Of a stretch of DNA of 64,000 nucleotides, positions 25,204-36,493 are shown one piece after another. Every line of letters starts with the position of its first letter. The first letter of the stretch is position 1. The stretch is from contig NC_067206.1 of the NCBI RefSeq assembly GCF_026262505.1, positions 35,107,896 through 35,171,895 of the forward strand, read 5' to 3'. Source of the DNA: Trichomonas vaginalis G3 (taxonomy: Eukaryota; Parabasalia; Trichomonadida; Trichomonadidae). A program made the position numbers and the translations under genes. Under the pieces are notes generated by a model. It searched no databases. It had not been told where the DNA came from and saw nothing but the letters and a program-made list of their open reading frames with translations.

Positions 25204-25869
25204 AGTAATGAATTCAACGGGTGAAAAATTAGGTGAAAAAAGAGGTGAGATGTCACCACTTCACCTAAATTTATTTTTGTGCTATGTTTTCATACGTGTG
25301 AGGGTGGTGATATCATTAATTTTTAAGTTTATTTTTTTATTTTATTTTTTATTTTATTTGGATGTAAATGACGAAAACTATTGAGATAACAAACTACAAC
25401 GGTCATGAGTTCAAGAATTTGTTCTTCGTTCCTCGTGAAAATACATTCTATCAGATACGAGGGAGAAAGGGTAAAGTTAGTTTGAGCGTTTATGAAGGAA
25501 TGAAGAATGGAAAGTTTATACAAGCATACGATACAAACGGTAAACGTGTTTCATTAGCTTTGTCAAAACTTACTAACATTTATTTTGACAGTGACTTTGA
25601 CCTATATGAAGAAGAAAGTGAGTCAGAAGATTATGAGCTGTTATATGAAGCACAGCAATGGGAGGAGTTGCAATACTTTTGTAAGTGAGAACGTTTATTT
25701 TTACATTAGTGAGGTGAAGTGGTTGGCGGCTTTGTAAATATTTAAGGTTAAGTTAGTGTTGTCGTTTGTGTTGTAAAATATACGTTAACGGTTTTGTAAA
25801 GTGTCAAATTCACAAGTATTGCGTACGGAGGAACGCAGTGCCTCAGTACACGAGACTTGTATACTAACT
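25190..25869. repeat. Mav-2 right terminal repeat
   Basis: The layout is the same as the Mav-1 right TIR: GGTGA module at 25,219-25,266, small TIR gene, short TTAGTGAGG repeats, then the common end block finishing TATACTAACT. The other end of Mav-2 lies outside the window. The following bases, CCAATT, start host sequence. Confidence 0.85.
25368..25688 (+). CDS. TIR-encoded small protein (106 residues, Mav-2)
   Basis: Starts MTKTIEITNYNGHEFKNLFF, with a basic region (RGRKGKVSLSVYEGMKNGKF) and a very acidic tail (EEESESEDYELLYEAQQWEE). It is nearly identical to 51,222-51,548 in Mav-3 except for the tail, which differs by in-frame changes. It is a distant relative of the 94-residue gene of Mav-1. 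Start context GGATGTAAATG. Function unknown. Confidence 0.7.
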   Translation: MTKTIEITNYNGHEFKNLFFVPRENTFYQIRGRKGKVSLSVYEGMKNGKFIQAYDTNGKRVSLALSKLTNIYFDSDFDLYEEESESEDYELLYEAQQWEELQYFCK

Positions 25870-26151
25870 CCAATTACTGAAATAAAAATTTTTAAATCTG
25901 TTGAAGAATTTAATGACTATTATGCTAATAATAAAAAATTATTTGAAGAATTGACAACATGTAAATTGAATAAAATGTTTAAAGTTGATGGATTCAAAAT
26001 TTCAAAAATAAAAGGAGTGGTTAGTTTGAAATCTATTCCTCAATCAAGAATCACCTCATTAATGAAAATTGATGATTTAACAAAAAGAATAGAAGAGATT
26101 GAAGAAAGAATAAATCAAATAATTGATTTCATAAATTCAAACAATCATTAG
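25870..26151 (+). pseudogene. Host gene fragment truncated by Mav-2 insertion
   Basis: Directly after the Mav-2 terminus the frame encodes about 94 residues (KIFKSVEEFNDYYANNKKLF ... IIDFINSNNH) ending in a coiled coil. Codon use and AT content differ from the Maverick. The 5' part of the gene must lie beyond the other end of Mav-2. An apparent longer frame starting in the TIR (MSNSQVL..., from a GTG) is an artefact of read-through. I do not recognise a family with certainty. Confidence 0.6.
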
Positions 26152-28799
26152 TTTCTTAAAGTTCAATGTTGAACTCATCAAATTCTTTTTAAAGTTTATT
26201 TTTTATTTCATTATGGTAGTGAATCTTTCATTCATGAGGTCTTTGATTATGACTCCATTGATTCCATTCAGGATTTAAACAATGTTTAATTAATCGCGGA
26301 ATATCTGACATCATCTATATATAGCTTCTTTTATAAAAGATAAAATAAATTATTTTAAAAAATTTTTTTTATTTTTTTTTATTTCGTTATGTATGGGCTG
26401 AGTGTAAATGTCTTACAATTTTGAAAATTTTTTAAATCTTGATTTATTCAAAAACGTAAGAATAAAAACCGTCAGAATCATACATTTTTTACTTCATATG
26501 TTAAAAAATGATACAAAATCGTTCAATATTGTATGAATTCTTACGTTTACAAAAAAAGTCACAAAACCCGCTACATATACTACTAATATTGCTTATCAAA
26601 ATTATATCTCTATTCTCTCATTTCTGTTTAGTCAATATCATTACACTCCTATTGTCTAATAACATGCTATTAATTTTCTTAAAATTAAAAAAAAAATATC
26701 AACTTTTAAAAACAGAAACTTAACATCCTTAGGTCAATGGATTTTGATGTGAGATACATTTAATCTGTTTTTCTTTTTTTATTTTAAATAATTGAATATT
26801 TATAGTTGTTATGGGTCTTACAACATGTAAAACAAATTTTCTTAAAGTAAATTTACTTTTTCTTCAATCTTTCTTACATATTTATTAAAAAAAAAATTAT
26901 CCAAAAAAGATGTTTTAGAATGAAAAAAAATAGAAAAATCTTCATTTATAGTCTTTCTTGAATGTATACGTTTTGATTTTTTTCTTTTTTTAAAAATTCA
27001 ATTTCTAGAAAAATCGAGAAAAAATCATTTTCTTCTATTTTTTTAGGACACCATACCCATTGAAATCTCCTCTCAGGACGCCATAAACTATTCAATTATG
27101 GTGTAAACTTCTCAAAAATCAAATAGTTTACATCAGGACGCCTTAGGACGCCAACCCTTTACGCGCCCTATAATCTTCAATGAAACATTGTACTTACTTT
27201 TGATTTCAGGATTATATTTGATTTACTTCTGATAAATTACTCTATTGAATATTAGCTTTTATGCTTTTCACCAACAGACTTTCATCGTCTATTATCCAAA
27301 GGGTCTTATTTCGATAATTATTCATTTTTTGCAGTTCAATATCTTCATTATCATGAACATCACATATATGTGCTGTATATTAATCTCCATTCTCATGTCA
27401 TTAATTATAATATCAAATTGTGTTTTTAACCTTTATTTGAATTTTGTAGAGACATTCTATATTTTGCCATTTATGATACCTTTTGATGGATGAAGTATGT
27501 AACAAAAACTTCCTGTTACATGACCGTAACTCTTCAATTTTGGCTTGAATATGGAAATATTTAGATTTGTATTAAAAGATAAAATCTATGGCAACTGAAA
27601 AGAATTCTAACATTTGTTAATTCGAAAATAATATTTCGTTAGCGACTTATGTCATTTTATATATTTTTTTAGAGATAAAACCAATCATATTAATTTTAGA
27701 ATCGTATTCTATTGATACAACAATTTGCTTTTTGCTTTTTTTAACCAATATTTACCACAATTTTATGATAATAATATTAGAGAATATCTGAGTATTTCAG
27801 GTGTTAGTACACGCCCATGACAGAACATCAAATGAAAAATCTTTCAATTCTATTTATATTTTCTTTATAATTTTGTATTACAATTTGTTGATTATTGTAT
27901 TTAAGTACAAGTTTCCATGACTGCTTGCTCCAATGATATGTTATGTATCGACAGTAGATCATTTTTAGAGCTTCGATTTGAAATCTTTTTCTTAGAGTTT
28001 TTCTTCAATGTCGAAGTTCATTGAAAAGTAATCTATTCAAAAAAACTTTCCCATCATGTGACAAAAGTCATTCTCAAAAAGCAATTTTACGTTGAAAAAA
28101 TGCCTAACCCGTAATTAATTTTATGAAAAAAAATAATAACTGATAATGAAAAAATTTAAAAGACAGGACTTTTTAGCACATATATGGTATAAAATTTATT
28201 TGAGGTCATTTCAAAAAATTGTGAGTAGATATAACGTCGAAAAAATAACCCAAAAGTGGGAATTTTAACTTGTAGCAGAGGAATTTTTGAATACAAATGA
28301 GCAAACTTTTGAAATAGAATTTGCTCTATATCAGATGAGCTCCACACTGGTGAAATTTGGGGTGATTTTACCAACGATATCTCAAAAATTAGATTCTTAT
28401 TAACTTCAATTTGCCGAGTTAACCAAAATGTTTTATGTGTATTAAGAGGATATTGGATAAGCATGCAATATCTACGCTTATTATACAAACTTGAGTTTTG
28501 ATGATTATCTTGAAATTAAGAATTTAGGTTTGGAATTTTCATGTATCATCACGGCTGTATGCATATAAACAGATGTAGAGTAGTATGGCTATCAAAAATA
28601 ACCCAGTTTTATTGAAAAATACGGGTGCTACAAGTTAAATTTATGCTACGGAGTTATTTTTCCGACGTTACAATTTTGAATGTTATAATTATAAGGGCAT
28701 TCAATTTCGAAAGATTTAAGCAGCAATATTCTTGAAATTTTGCTGATGACTGATAGTACTGACAAGTTGGTCAGGAATAACTATATTATGAGCACTTTT
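26152..28799. other. AT-rich host intergenic region
   Basis: No convincing gene is seen; short ORFs here are low-complexity. The one structured part is 27,040-27,160, with four AGGACRCC boxes (see separate entry). Confidence 0.6.
27043..27160 (+). repeat. Cluster of AGGACRCC boxes
   Basis: AGGACACC, AGGACGCC, AGGACGCC and AGGACGCC occur within about 115 bp, with an internal inverted pair CATAAACTATT / AATAGTTTA. It is GC-rich compared with its surroundings. It could be a fragment of a repeat family or a protein-binding cluster. Confidence 0.4.
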
Positions 28800-28814
28800 G
28801 AATCAAATTCAAAT
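28800..28814. repeat. 15-bp target duplication, left copy
   Basis: GAATCAAATTCAAAT is repeated exactly at 32,219-32,233, flanking the TGTTATAGACC...GGTCTATAACA element. Confidence 0.9.
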
Positions 28815-29400
28815 TGTTATAGACCGAAAATAGATTTTTTCGGTTTTCTCTTCAAATAATTGAAAGAATGATACTATTATAGGTTTATTATATTATATAG
28901 CATATAATCATGCTATAGCCGAAAATTATAAGTTTTGAGAAGATTGAATATAACACAAATAAATTTGAATGTAGGTTAAATTGCTTGTTGTTTTTAATAT
29001 CTATTTAATGAGAAATCCAATATTGCAAAATTCAAATTGAATGATTGAAAGAACAGAAAAAGTCATTCTTTTCAATTTCGAATATGTTTCATTGTATTTA
29101 TAATTATATGGCAAATAAGATATTTAAACTTGATTTTTGAAGGAAAATTCACAAAATTGAATAAATTCAAATAATTTTTATTCAAAAATAAACTAGTTAT
29201 TTGAGTTTAATACAAATTATCTATTCAAACTACAAAGTTTGTAATTTAAAATATTTTGTGAGATCAGATTGAATTAATTCAGGTTTTTTCAATTAATATT
29301 CATGACCATATTACGCATTTTCGAACATTCTAAACCAAATATATAAAAATGGGAGACGAATGTTAAATTTGCTAGACATGGGGAGTTGTCTGCAAAGTTT
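28815..29400. repeat. IS481EU-like left terminal inverted repeat
   Basis: It matches the reverse complement of about 31,630-32,218 over its whole length with few differences. It starts TGTTATAGACCG and runs into the first 120-bp subterminal unit. Confidence 0.85.
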
Positions 29401-29835
29401 TAGCTCTTATCTCTAACAAAAAATTAATTTTTAAAAAAAAGACCGAATACGTTTCACAGCGAGAAAAAAATAAAAGGCAAGATAGAATTTTCTAGACATA
29501 AAAGTTGTTTACCGAGTTTTAGCTCTTATCTCTAACAAAAAATTAATTTTTAAAAAAATGACCGAATACGTTTCACAGCGAGAAAAAAATAAAAGGCAAG
29601 ATAGAATTTTCTAGACATAAAGAAGTTGTTTACCGAGTTTTAGCTCTTATCTCTAACAAAAAATTAATTTTTAAAAAAAGACCGAATACGTTTCACAGCG
29701 AGAAAAAAATAAAAGGCAAGATAGAATTTTCTAGACATAAAGAAGTTGTTTACCGAGTTTTAGCTCTTATCTCTAACAAAAAATTAATTTTTAAAAAAAG
29801 ACCGAATACGTTTCACAGCGAGAAAAAAATAAAAC
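29397..29835 (+). repeat. Subterminal tandem repeats, ~120-bp unit, four copies
   Basis: Each unit begins AGTTTTAGCTCTTATCTC and contains GACCGAATACG then TTTCACAGCGAG. Starts are at about 29,397, 29,516, 29,636 and 29,756. Two and a half inverted copies lie near the other end (about 31,395-31,640). They may be transposase-binding iterons. Confidence 0.85.
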
Positions 29836-30008
29836 TGTACACTGATTTTAATTTTCATTTCCAGTCACTTTACTTATTATTTTTTCTTTTTTCATTTTAA
29901 TTATAAATTATTTCATAATACGTTTATTTACGTTACCATTTTCTTTATTCTTTTGAATTCCATACTAGACACTTATAGAATATTTTGATTGTTAAGTACT
30001 TCATTAGA

Positions 30009-30981
30009 ATGAATCCTTACAAAGGGTATGTCGATCGAATTTACCTAATTGGTATTTCCAATCAGATTGAAGAAGGTAAAATGACATGGGAAGAAGCTTG
30101 CACCCATGTTCCCATCACCCCAACCCTTCAATCAAATGATTTCAAATATTTAGATGTTTCAAAATCTTTTTTACAAAATCAATTTAGCTTACAGAATATC
30201 CCATTGCCTAAAGGCAAGAAAGGTCGTAGGGTCAATCCCTACGACCAAATCAAAGCTCTTGCTGTGATACATGACCACTGGGCCTTTCCCTGTGGTCAAA
30301 CAAAACAATGGAAACGTTTGAAATTACAACAAATTGATGTATCTTATAGAGAAGTACGCAGATACTTCAAATAAAATCATTTCACCAAGACGCGATTAGA
30401 GCATGCCGGGCCAGAAACAGCAGTAAGATATTGGGCGCTTTCCCCCAATCTTATCTGGCACGCAGATGTTCATTATTTTAGGGGTGTTCGTGGCCAGTAT
30501 ATTTATGGCATATTCGACGATTTTAGCCGCAAAGTCCTAGCGTGTATACAAATACCAGATATGCTGGCAGCGACGACAGCGAACGTTGCGGCTTCCGCCT
30601 TCATTGAATTTGGCGCCCCTTATTGTTTCTGGACCGACAACGGTTCAGAAAATAGGGGCGCCTTTCAAGATCTACTTGATCTTTGGGGTCCAATGGCGGC
30701 ATACAGACTCTCATTCTCCCTACCAAAATGGGAAGATTGAGAGATTCTGGCCGACATTGGAGCGCTGCCAAAGCATTCAGGCTATTCCTGCCTTTATTTG
30801 GGAGTACAATAATAACACACCGCATGAAGATCTCCCAATTAATCCATTAACTGGAACAAATTACACGCCAAATCAAATGTATCAGCTGAAACCGAAATAC
30901 ACAAATGCAGATACAGAAAGGTTGTGGCAAATATGGGATACAGATACAGGCATGACCGCTGTTGACACATTCACAGCGTAA
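30009..30981 (+). pseudogene. IS481-like DDE transposase (frameshifted)
   Basis: The first ATG is MNPYKGYVDRI at 30,009. Residues up to 30,374 look like the helix-turn-helix N-terminus. After a stop near 30,372 the catalytic core continues: WHADVHYF (first Asp), FWTDNGSEN (second Asp), then, after a further frameshift near 30,690, QNGKIERFW (Glu). The second Asp to Glu spacing is about 35 residues. The core has a higher GC content than its flanks and the inverted repeats. It would cut and join the element ends. At least two lesions make it inactive. Confidence 0.85.
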
Positions 30982-31629
30982 TAATAAACATAATTTTTTA
31001 ATTTCATTTTTAACAAGTTTTTTAAATGTATGTAATGAATAATTCATTAGAATATGATAATGCACATTGTAACAGAATAGAACAATCACCAAATTTTTTT
31101 TTTTGAAATTAAAAAATAAAAGTAAAAAGTATAAAGTAATCTAACCAAAAAAGATATTTAAAGAATTTTGGAAAAAACAGAATAAGGATAATGATATTAT
31201 TTTAGATACACAATCGATGTACTGAAGAATAATCCGGTAAAATGATGATATAAAATTAGAATATTTTACAAGTAGCTAAAAGAATAAAACTATAATATAA
31301 AATAAATGAAGTTTAATGAAACAATAAAGGTTAAATAAATAATAAAGATTTTTATTTTATATCAGTATTGAGAAGAAGTAACAGCTGACACTTGGTAGAC
31401 AACTTCTTTATGTCTAGAAAATTCTATCTTGCCTTTTATTTTTTTCTCGCTGTGAAACGTATTCGGTCATTTTTTTAAAAATTAATTTTTTGTTAGAGAT
31501 AAGAGCTAAAACTCGGTAAACAACTTCTTTATGTCTAGAAAATTCTATCTTGCCTTTTATTTTTTTCTCGCTGTGAAACGTATTCGGTCTTTTTTTTAAA
31601 AATTAATTTTTTGTTAGAGATAAGAGCTA

Positions 31630-32218
31630 AAACTTTGCAGACAACTCCCCCATGTCTAGCAAATTTAACATTCGTCTCCCATTTTTATATATTTGGTTTA
31701 GAATGTTCGAAAATGCGTAATATGGTCATGAATATTAATTGAAAAGAACCTTGAATTAATTCAATCTGATCTCACAAAATATTTTAAATTACAAACTTTG
31801 TAGTTTGAATAGATAATTTGTATTAAACTCAAATAACTAGTTTATTTTTGAATAAAAATTATTTGAATTTATTCAATTTTGTGAATTTTCCTTCAAAAAT
31901 CAAGTTTAAATATCTTATTTGCCATATAATTATAAATACAATGAAACATATTCGAAATTGAAAAGAATGACTTTTTCTGTTCTTTCAATCATTCAATTTG
32001 AATTTTGCAATATTGGATTTCTCATTAAATAGATATTAAAAACAACAAGCAATTTAACCTACATTCAAATTTATTTGTGTTATATTCAATCTTCTCAAAA
32101 CTTATAATTTTCGGCTATAGCATGATTATATGCTATATAATATAATAAACCTATAATAGTATCATTCTTTCAATTATTTGAAGAGAAAACCGAAAAAATC
32201 TATTTTCGGTCTATAACA
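31630..32218. repeat. IS481EU-like right terminal inverted repeat
   Basis: Inverted match of 28,815-29,400, ending CGGTCTATAACA at 32,218. Confidence 0.85.
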
Positions 32219-32233
32219 GAATCAAATTCAAAT
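32219..32233. repeat. 15-bp target duplication, right copy
   Basis: GAATCAAATTCAAAT, identical to 28,800-28,814. Confidence 0.9.
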
Positions 32234-33104
32234 AACGCAGAATAATTAGAGAAATTATGCTGTTTAAGTTATCATACAGTTTTATAAAGTTATTTTCGAT
32301 TAATAAAATTTTCATAGAAAAATTAAAATCAAAATCATTCGAAAATTTGACACGAATTCTGTAAACTCCAAATACATTTTTCGGTCTATTTATGAAAATA
32401 ATTAAAAAGATACATTATTCAAAGGCATTAGGTCAACAATTTCTATCAAAAAATAACAGTTACTAGATTAATTTAGTTTGCAATATTATTTTACAGATTT
32501 TCAATTATACAAATAAATTTATTCTTCAAATAAATGGAATACGAATTTAAATCAGTTTAGTTTCCAAAAAATTAGAATTTTCTTCCAAAAAAAATCAAAT
32601 TGGAAAAAATTTCAAAAATTAATCTTGTTTCAACAAATGATACCCATCATAGATTGATTTTCAGCAATTAATTTTAATCAATATTTTATTTGATAATTTA
32701 TTTATGGAAAATATGAAGGAACTTTTATTTTTCGGATGAAATCGGGATATTTAAAAGATTTTAAATGTTTTTGTTGATTACAGTAATTTATTATTCGTTA
32801 AATTTACATCATTTCAAATATTTTTGAAAGAATATTTTTGTTGTTCCAGATATAACTCATATAATAAATTATATATCATTTATTGATAGTTTATTTTATG
32901 AGGAACCTTTTTTTTAACTGAATGATACCCATGATAATTTGTATTTTTCTCAGTTGATTAATGCATGATTTTGAAAACGATTACCAAAGTATGCTTAGAG
33001 GTCTACTACCTACTGCAATATATCATTGATATTGTTAAATATTTAAAAATAAATATTGTTTGATTGAGAGTTTATTAAACAGAAACATTTTTAGGATAAA
33101 ACAA
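32234..33104. other. AT-rich host intergenic region
   Basis: Nothing gene-like is seen; long A/T runs and no clear repeat. Confidence 0.6.
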
Positions 33105-33551
33105 TCAATGTACATTCAATAATAACGATAGATCATATGGATCAGTATACTCGCAGCATGGTTGGGGCTGCTTTGGAAGACATTGATTTGAAACTTCTGC
33201 TATTTTATCGACAGGTGGACGATTTTGACTGGACATGAAGTTAAACCCATTTAGTATCTGAAGAATTGAGTCCCAATTTTCAGCATACCAGCACAGAAGG
33301 GCTGTGCGATTACGCTTGGCAAGTCTATCTATCTGTAAATTGAACTTTTCAATGGCAATACGAGCAAGCGTCATTAAGATCTCAGATGTAACATGAGTAC
33401 CAAAATATTTATCAACATAATCATTGATGTATTGAATTTGATTTCCAGTACTACGGATTCGCTTCTGTATCATATCATTATCTCTAATGCTTTGGATTGT
33501 TTTCTTACGCTTTGGGCAAGTTTTACGAACCGCATTCATAGTCATGGACAT
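33105..33551 (-). CDS. Unknown host protein (148 residues)
   Basis: ATG at 33,549-33,551 (MSMTMNAVRKTCPKRKKTIQ). The N-terminus is basic and the core is helical and complex in composition (IQYINDYVDKYFGTHVTSEI, RLAKRNRTALLCWYAENWDS). The C-terminus is rich in Cys, Pro and Gln. GC content rises clearly over the ORF compared with its flanks, which supports coding. It may be a small nucleic-acid-associated protein, but no family is recognised. Confidence 0.6.
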   Translation of the reverse strand: MSMTMNAVRKTCPKRKKTIQSIRDNDMIQKRIRSTGNQIQYINDYVDKYFGTHVTSEILMTLARIAIEKFNLQIDRLAKRNRTALLCWYAENWDSILQILNGFNFMSSQNRPPVDKIAEVSNQCLPKQPQPCCEYTDPYDLSLLLNVH

Positions 33552-34469
33552 GCTTCTAAAAAAAAATAAAAGGACTATTCAATCTGTTTTGAAAGGAAAT
33601 TTGAATAAGATTGAATTAATTGAAGAAAAAATTCCAATTGATTAGAATAGAGGATATTGAGCAGTTATTTCAAAAATAATTTAATTGAATTTGATTAAAA
33701 GCTTTTGAATTCAAAAATTTCCCTGAGAATATTTTGATATCGTAAAATTTAAAAACATTGGCATATTATACAAAGAATGTAATAACTTAAATCATAATCC
33801 TTTATATTTTGAAATCGGTTTAGTTCAGAAATTATAAACATGTTCATTAAGGGTGCACACGAGAGGATCATGTAAACTTCAGAATTTAGAACCTTATTTT
33901 TAGGCATTATCTTGGCTACCTATTTAGGCTCGAAAAGCAAAAAATATCAAAAAATACAACTTGAGTCCATTATGACCCTTTCATGGAGGTGGTTTTTATC
34001 CGCTAGTATTTTCCCTTTGAATCTCTTTACAATTCGAAATCAAATTCAAACCTCAGTAGAAGAAAGGAAGAATCGACTTACTACGGTTGTAATACGAATA
34101 AATACATATATTTAATTATTTTTATTTACATAATAATTGTTTGAAGCTCATATTCCATCAAATTTTTAAATAAAAACATTAAAATGTTGAAAATGTTCAT
34201 ATATTTTAATAGGGTTTTGGCACTTTATTGAGGAATTACTACATACATAGTCGAACTGAACTTGATATTTTGAAATTTAAATTATTTATCAAAATTAAAA
34301 TTTAACTTGAAATTTATAATTATTTAGTCATATTTTGCATAATTCTAAGTAGATTTTGTAAAAAATCAAGAAAGAAAAATTTTAACGTGCTTTATTTTTT
34401 CTTTTTTATAATAATACATATTATCATATAATTAACATATTCATAATGTTTCACCCTTTCAAAAATATA

Positions 34470-34502
34470 ATCCTCCTCCTCTCAAATAAACGTACATACG
34501 GG
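34470..34502 (+). repeat. 33-bp direct repeat, copy 1
   Basis: AATCCTCCTCCTCTCAAATA followed by AACGTACATAC; the same 33 bp is at about 36,461-36,493 in the same orientation. Both are GC-richer than the surroundings. Confidence 0.7.
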
Positions 34503-35004
34503 TGGCCTCTTTTTTCAAAAAATTAAAATTTGAAATTTTGGGCTCAAATAAAGGTAGTCTCACGAGAAAACTGACGATAAAAATTCGATGAAACCAGGTG
34601 CATTGTATAGTAAACATATGTGGTAAATAAATGTCGATTAGCTTTGTAAAAAATATCCCACAGTTTTTGAGATCTTGAAAACGGCCATTCAAAAAGTCGA
34701 AAATTTTCCCGAGTTGTTAATGGGCAAGACAGTTTTTCGACAAATAAATCGTAAACATGGGGATTAAAATAAGGCGTTATATTACATATATGGTAAAGGA
34801 TATGGATGTGAAGAGCGTTAGTAGAATGGAAAGACTTTGAAATTTTAAAAAATTTATCTGGACTAAAAAATTATTTGATTATAAAAAACATATTATATAT
34901 CAATTGCTATATAGAACTATCATAACAGATTTTGGAAAAGCCGCAAATCCCCAAGCTGGAGAATTCATTAAATACTAATTATTCAGCTTTTTATCGTAAA
35001 GGAA

Positions 35005-35066
35005 GGTAGTGTAGTGATTGGGAACAATATGCTCTTTTTGAATCTAAAAGGCAACTGTTCAAATCA
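35005..35066 (+). ncRNA. tRNA-like relic (low confidence)
   Basis: GGTAGTGTAGTGATTGGGAAC resembles an A-box D-arm and TGTTCAAATCA resembles a B box, with a T10 run just downstream. Stems do not close well, so this is probably a tRNA-derived fragment or chance. Confidence 0.2.
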
Positions 35067-36460
35067 TAACATCTTTGTTTTTTTTTTTCTTATTCTGCCA
35101 TTATTGTTTTTCCTTGTTATGATTCAAATTAAAAATATTTTAGTAAAGGTATTTTGGACATCATTTTTTCACATTGTCTCAATGCAAATGTTTGAAAATT
35201 TTGTAGGCAATATGACAACTCTTTCAACATTTGTTCTCTTTTATTAACTCAAACAGATTTAGGATCTAATTTCATGCCTTCGAAGACATTTAAACCATCT
35301 TCAACATAATTTATTGACAAATTGATAACAATTACTCATGAATGTCGTAGATTTAATATCCTGTCACTCAACAACAAATTCGGGTTCAATAACAAAGCTC
35401 AGTAAAAACTTTACAGAAATTCTCCAATTTATTTTAGTGTCTTTTTGCGTCATTACGGCTGCATTTTCTTCTGCATCTGAACGCTGTGTTTGGAAGAAGA
35501 CGAAATACAGAAACTTTCAACACAAGTAATCAGATTTTCTTGTATTTCATGTTAAAATGCTTCATCTCGCTAGGTATACGTCATTTATTGGATGGATTGT
35601 TAGCTTTGTGTCCAAATAGCAAAAAAAAGTATTAATTTAAATTTCGCATTTTGCATAAGTATACGCTTTAATTTATATCAAAACAGATTTAGATAGCTTA
35701 AAACAATATAGTTTACTCATAAATACATCTTGATAATTCACTTCTTCAATTTTCATAATCTTATATCCTGACCTATATCCTCTTATAAACCATATTTCTA
35801 CTGAGATCTTCTTAAAGCATCTTTTTATCCCTATCTACGCCTCGAAACCCTATTTTTCCGGCGGAATATGAATCTTCGGGTCTCGCTGATTCGATTTCTG
35901 CAGTCAGATCGTAAAAATACCCACTACATAGCCTGATAATCTCAATTTAAGTTCCTTAATTTTTTTGAAAAAAAAATTAAAACTCCCTTATCAAAAAAAC
36001 TGAGGAAGTAGATTTGAGAGTCGAGAGTTTGGATCTTAGCAACTAGATCTGAGAGTTTTATCATTTCCGGCATATTGGGCCGAAAAGGAGTGATCCGCGT
36101 AAGTATGAAAAAAAAGTGAATTTTGTTGTATGGTGTTTTTTATTATATCCGTTTCTCTCACAATTTTCAATAAATATTATTGTTCAAACGGAAATATAAA
36201 TAAACAATTCAAAAATAAAAATGTAAATGTAAATTGAAAATGTATTATAAACATGCTAAAAAGCGTATATTTTAAACATGCTAAAAATTCGAAAAAATTC
36301 TTAAAATTCAAAAATCCTTTAATTCCTGAGGATTTTGGAAAAAAGTTTTTACATGAACATGTGTATATTATATGAAGTATATTGATAAGGTAAAAATCAA
36401 ATTTTATTGCATATTCATCGAGAAAATAAACTAACGAATCCCTCAAAATTGAGAGGGTAA

Positions 36461-36493
36461 TCCTCCTCCTCTCAAATAAACGTACATACAGGT
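36461..36493 (+). repeat. 33-bp direct repeat, copy 2
   Basis: Same as 34,470-34,502. It is followed directly by GGTGCACCCTTA, the inverted partner of TAAGGGTGCAC at 33,848. Confidence 0.7.

Larger units (their letters stand above)
28815..32218. mobile_element. IS481EU-like DNA transposon (degenerate)
   Basis: A 3.4-kb element with perfect TGTTATAGACCGAAAATAG termini, inverted repeats of about 0.6 kb, an internal DDE transposase and a 15-bp target duplication. TGT termini with long duplications and a DD35E integrase-like enzyme fit the IS481 family. Eukaryotic relatives (IS481EU) have been described from Trichomonas. Tandem 120-bp units lie inside both ends. The transposase is frameshifted, so this copy cannot move by itself. 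Confidence 0.8.

Noticed and set aside
25801-25869. Apparent gene family beginning MSNSQVL...EERSA at 2,537 (minus), 25,801 and 51,061 (minus)
   Set aside because: The shared N-terminus is the Maverick terminal sequence, begins with GTG, and ends exactly at the element boundary ACTAACT; beyond it each frame is unrelated.
26508-27493. Short ORFs at 26,508-26,723 and 27,245-27,493
   Set aside because: Low-complexity Ile/Leu/Phe-rich translations expected by chance in very AT-rich DNA.
28156-28488. ORF of 110 codons on the minus strand
   Set aside because: Biased towards Ile/Phe/Tyr/Ser, with no conserved pattern; GC does not rise over it.
33912-34115. ORF of 67 codons
   Set aside because: Composition is slightly more protein-like, but it is isolated, lacks any recognised pattern and lies in a repeat-rich stretch.
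35815-36100. Possible structural RNA in a GC-richer island
   Set aside because: Some dyads such as TTCCGGCGGAA are present, but no known RNA family or pol III boxes could be recognised by eye.
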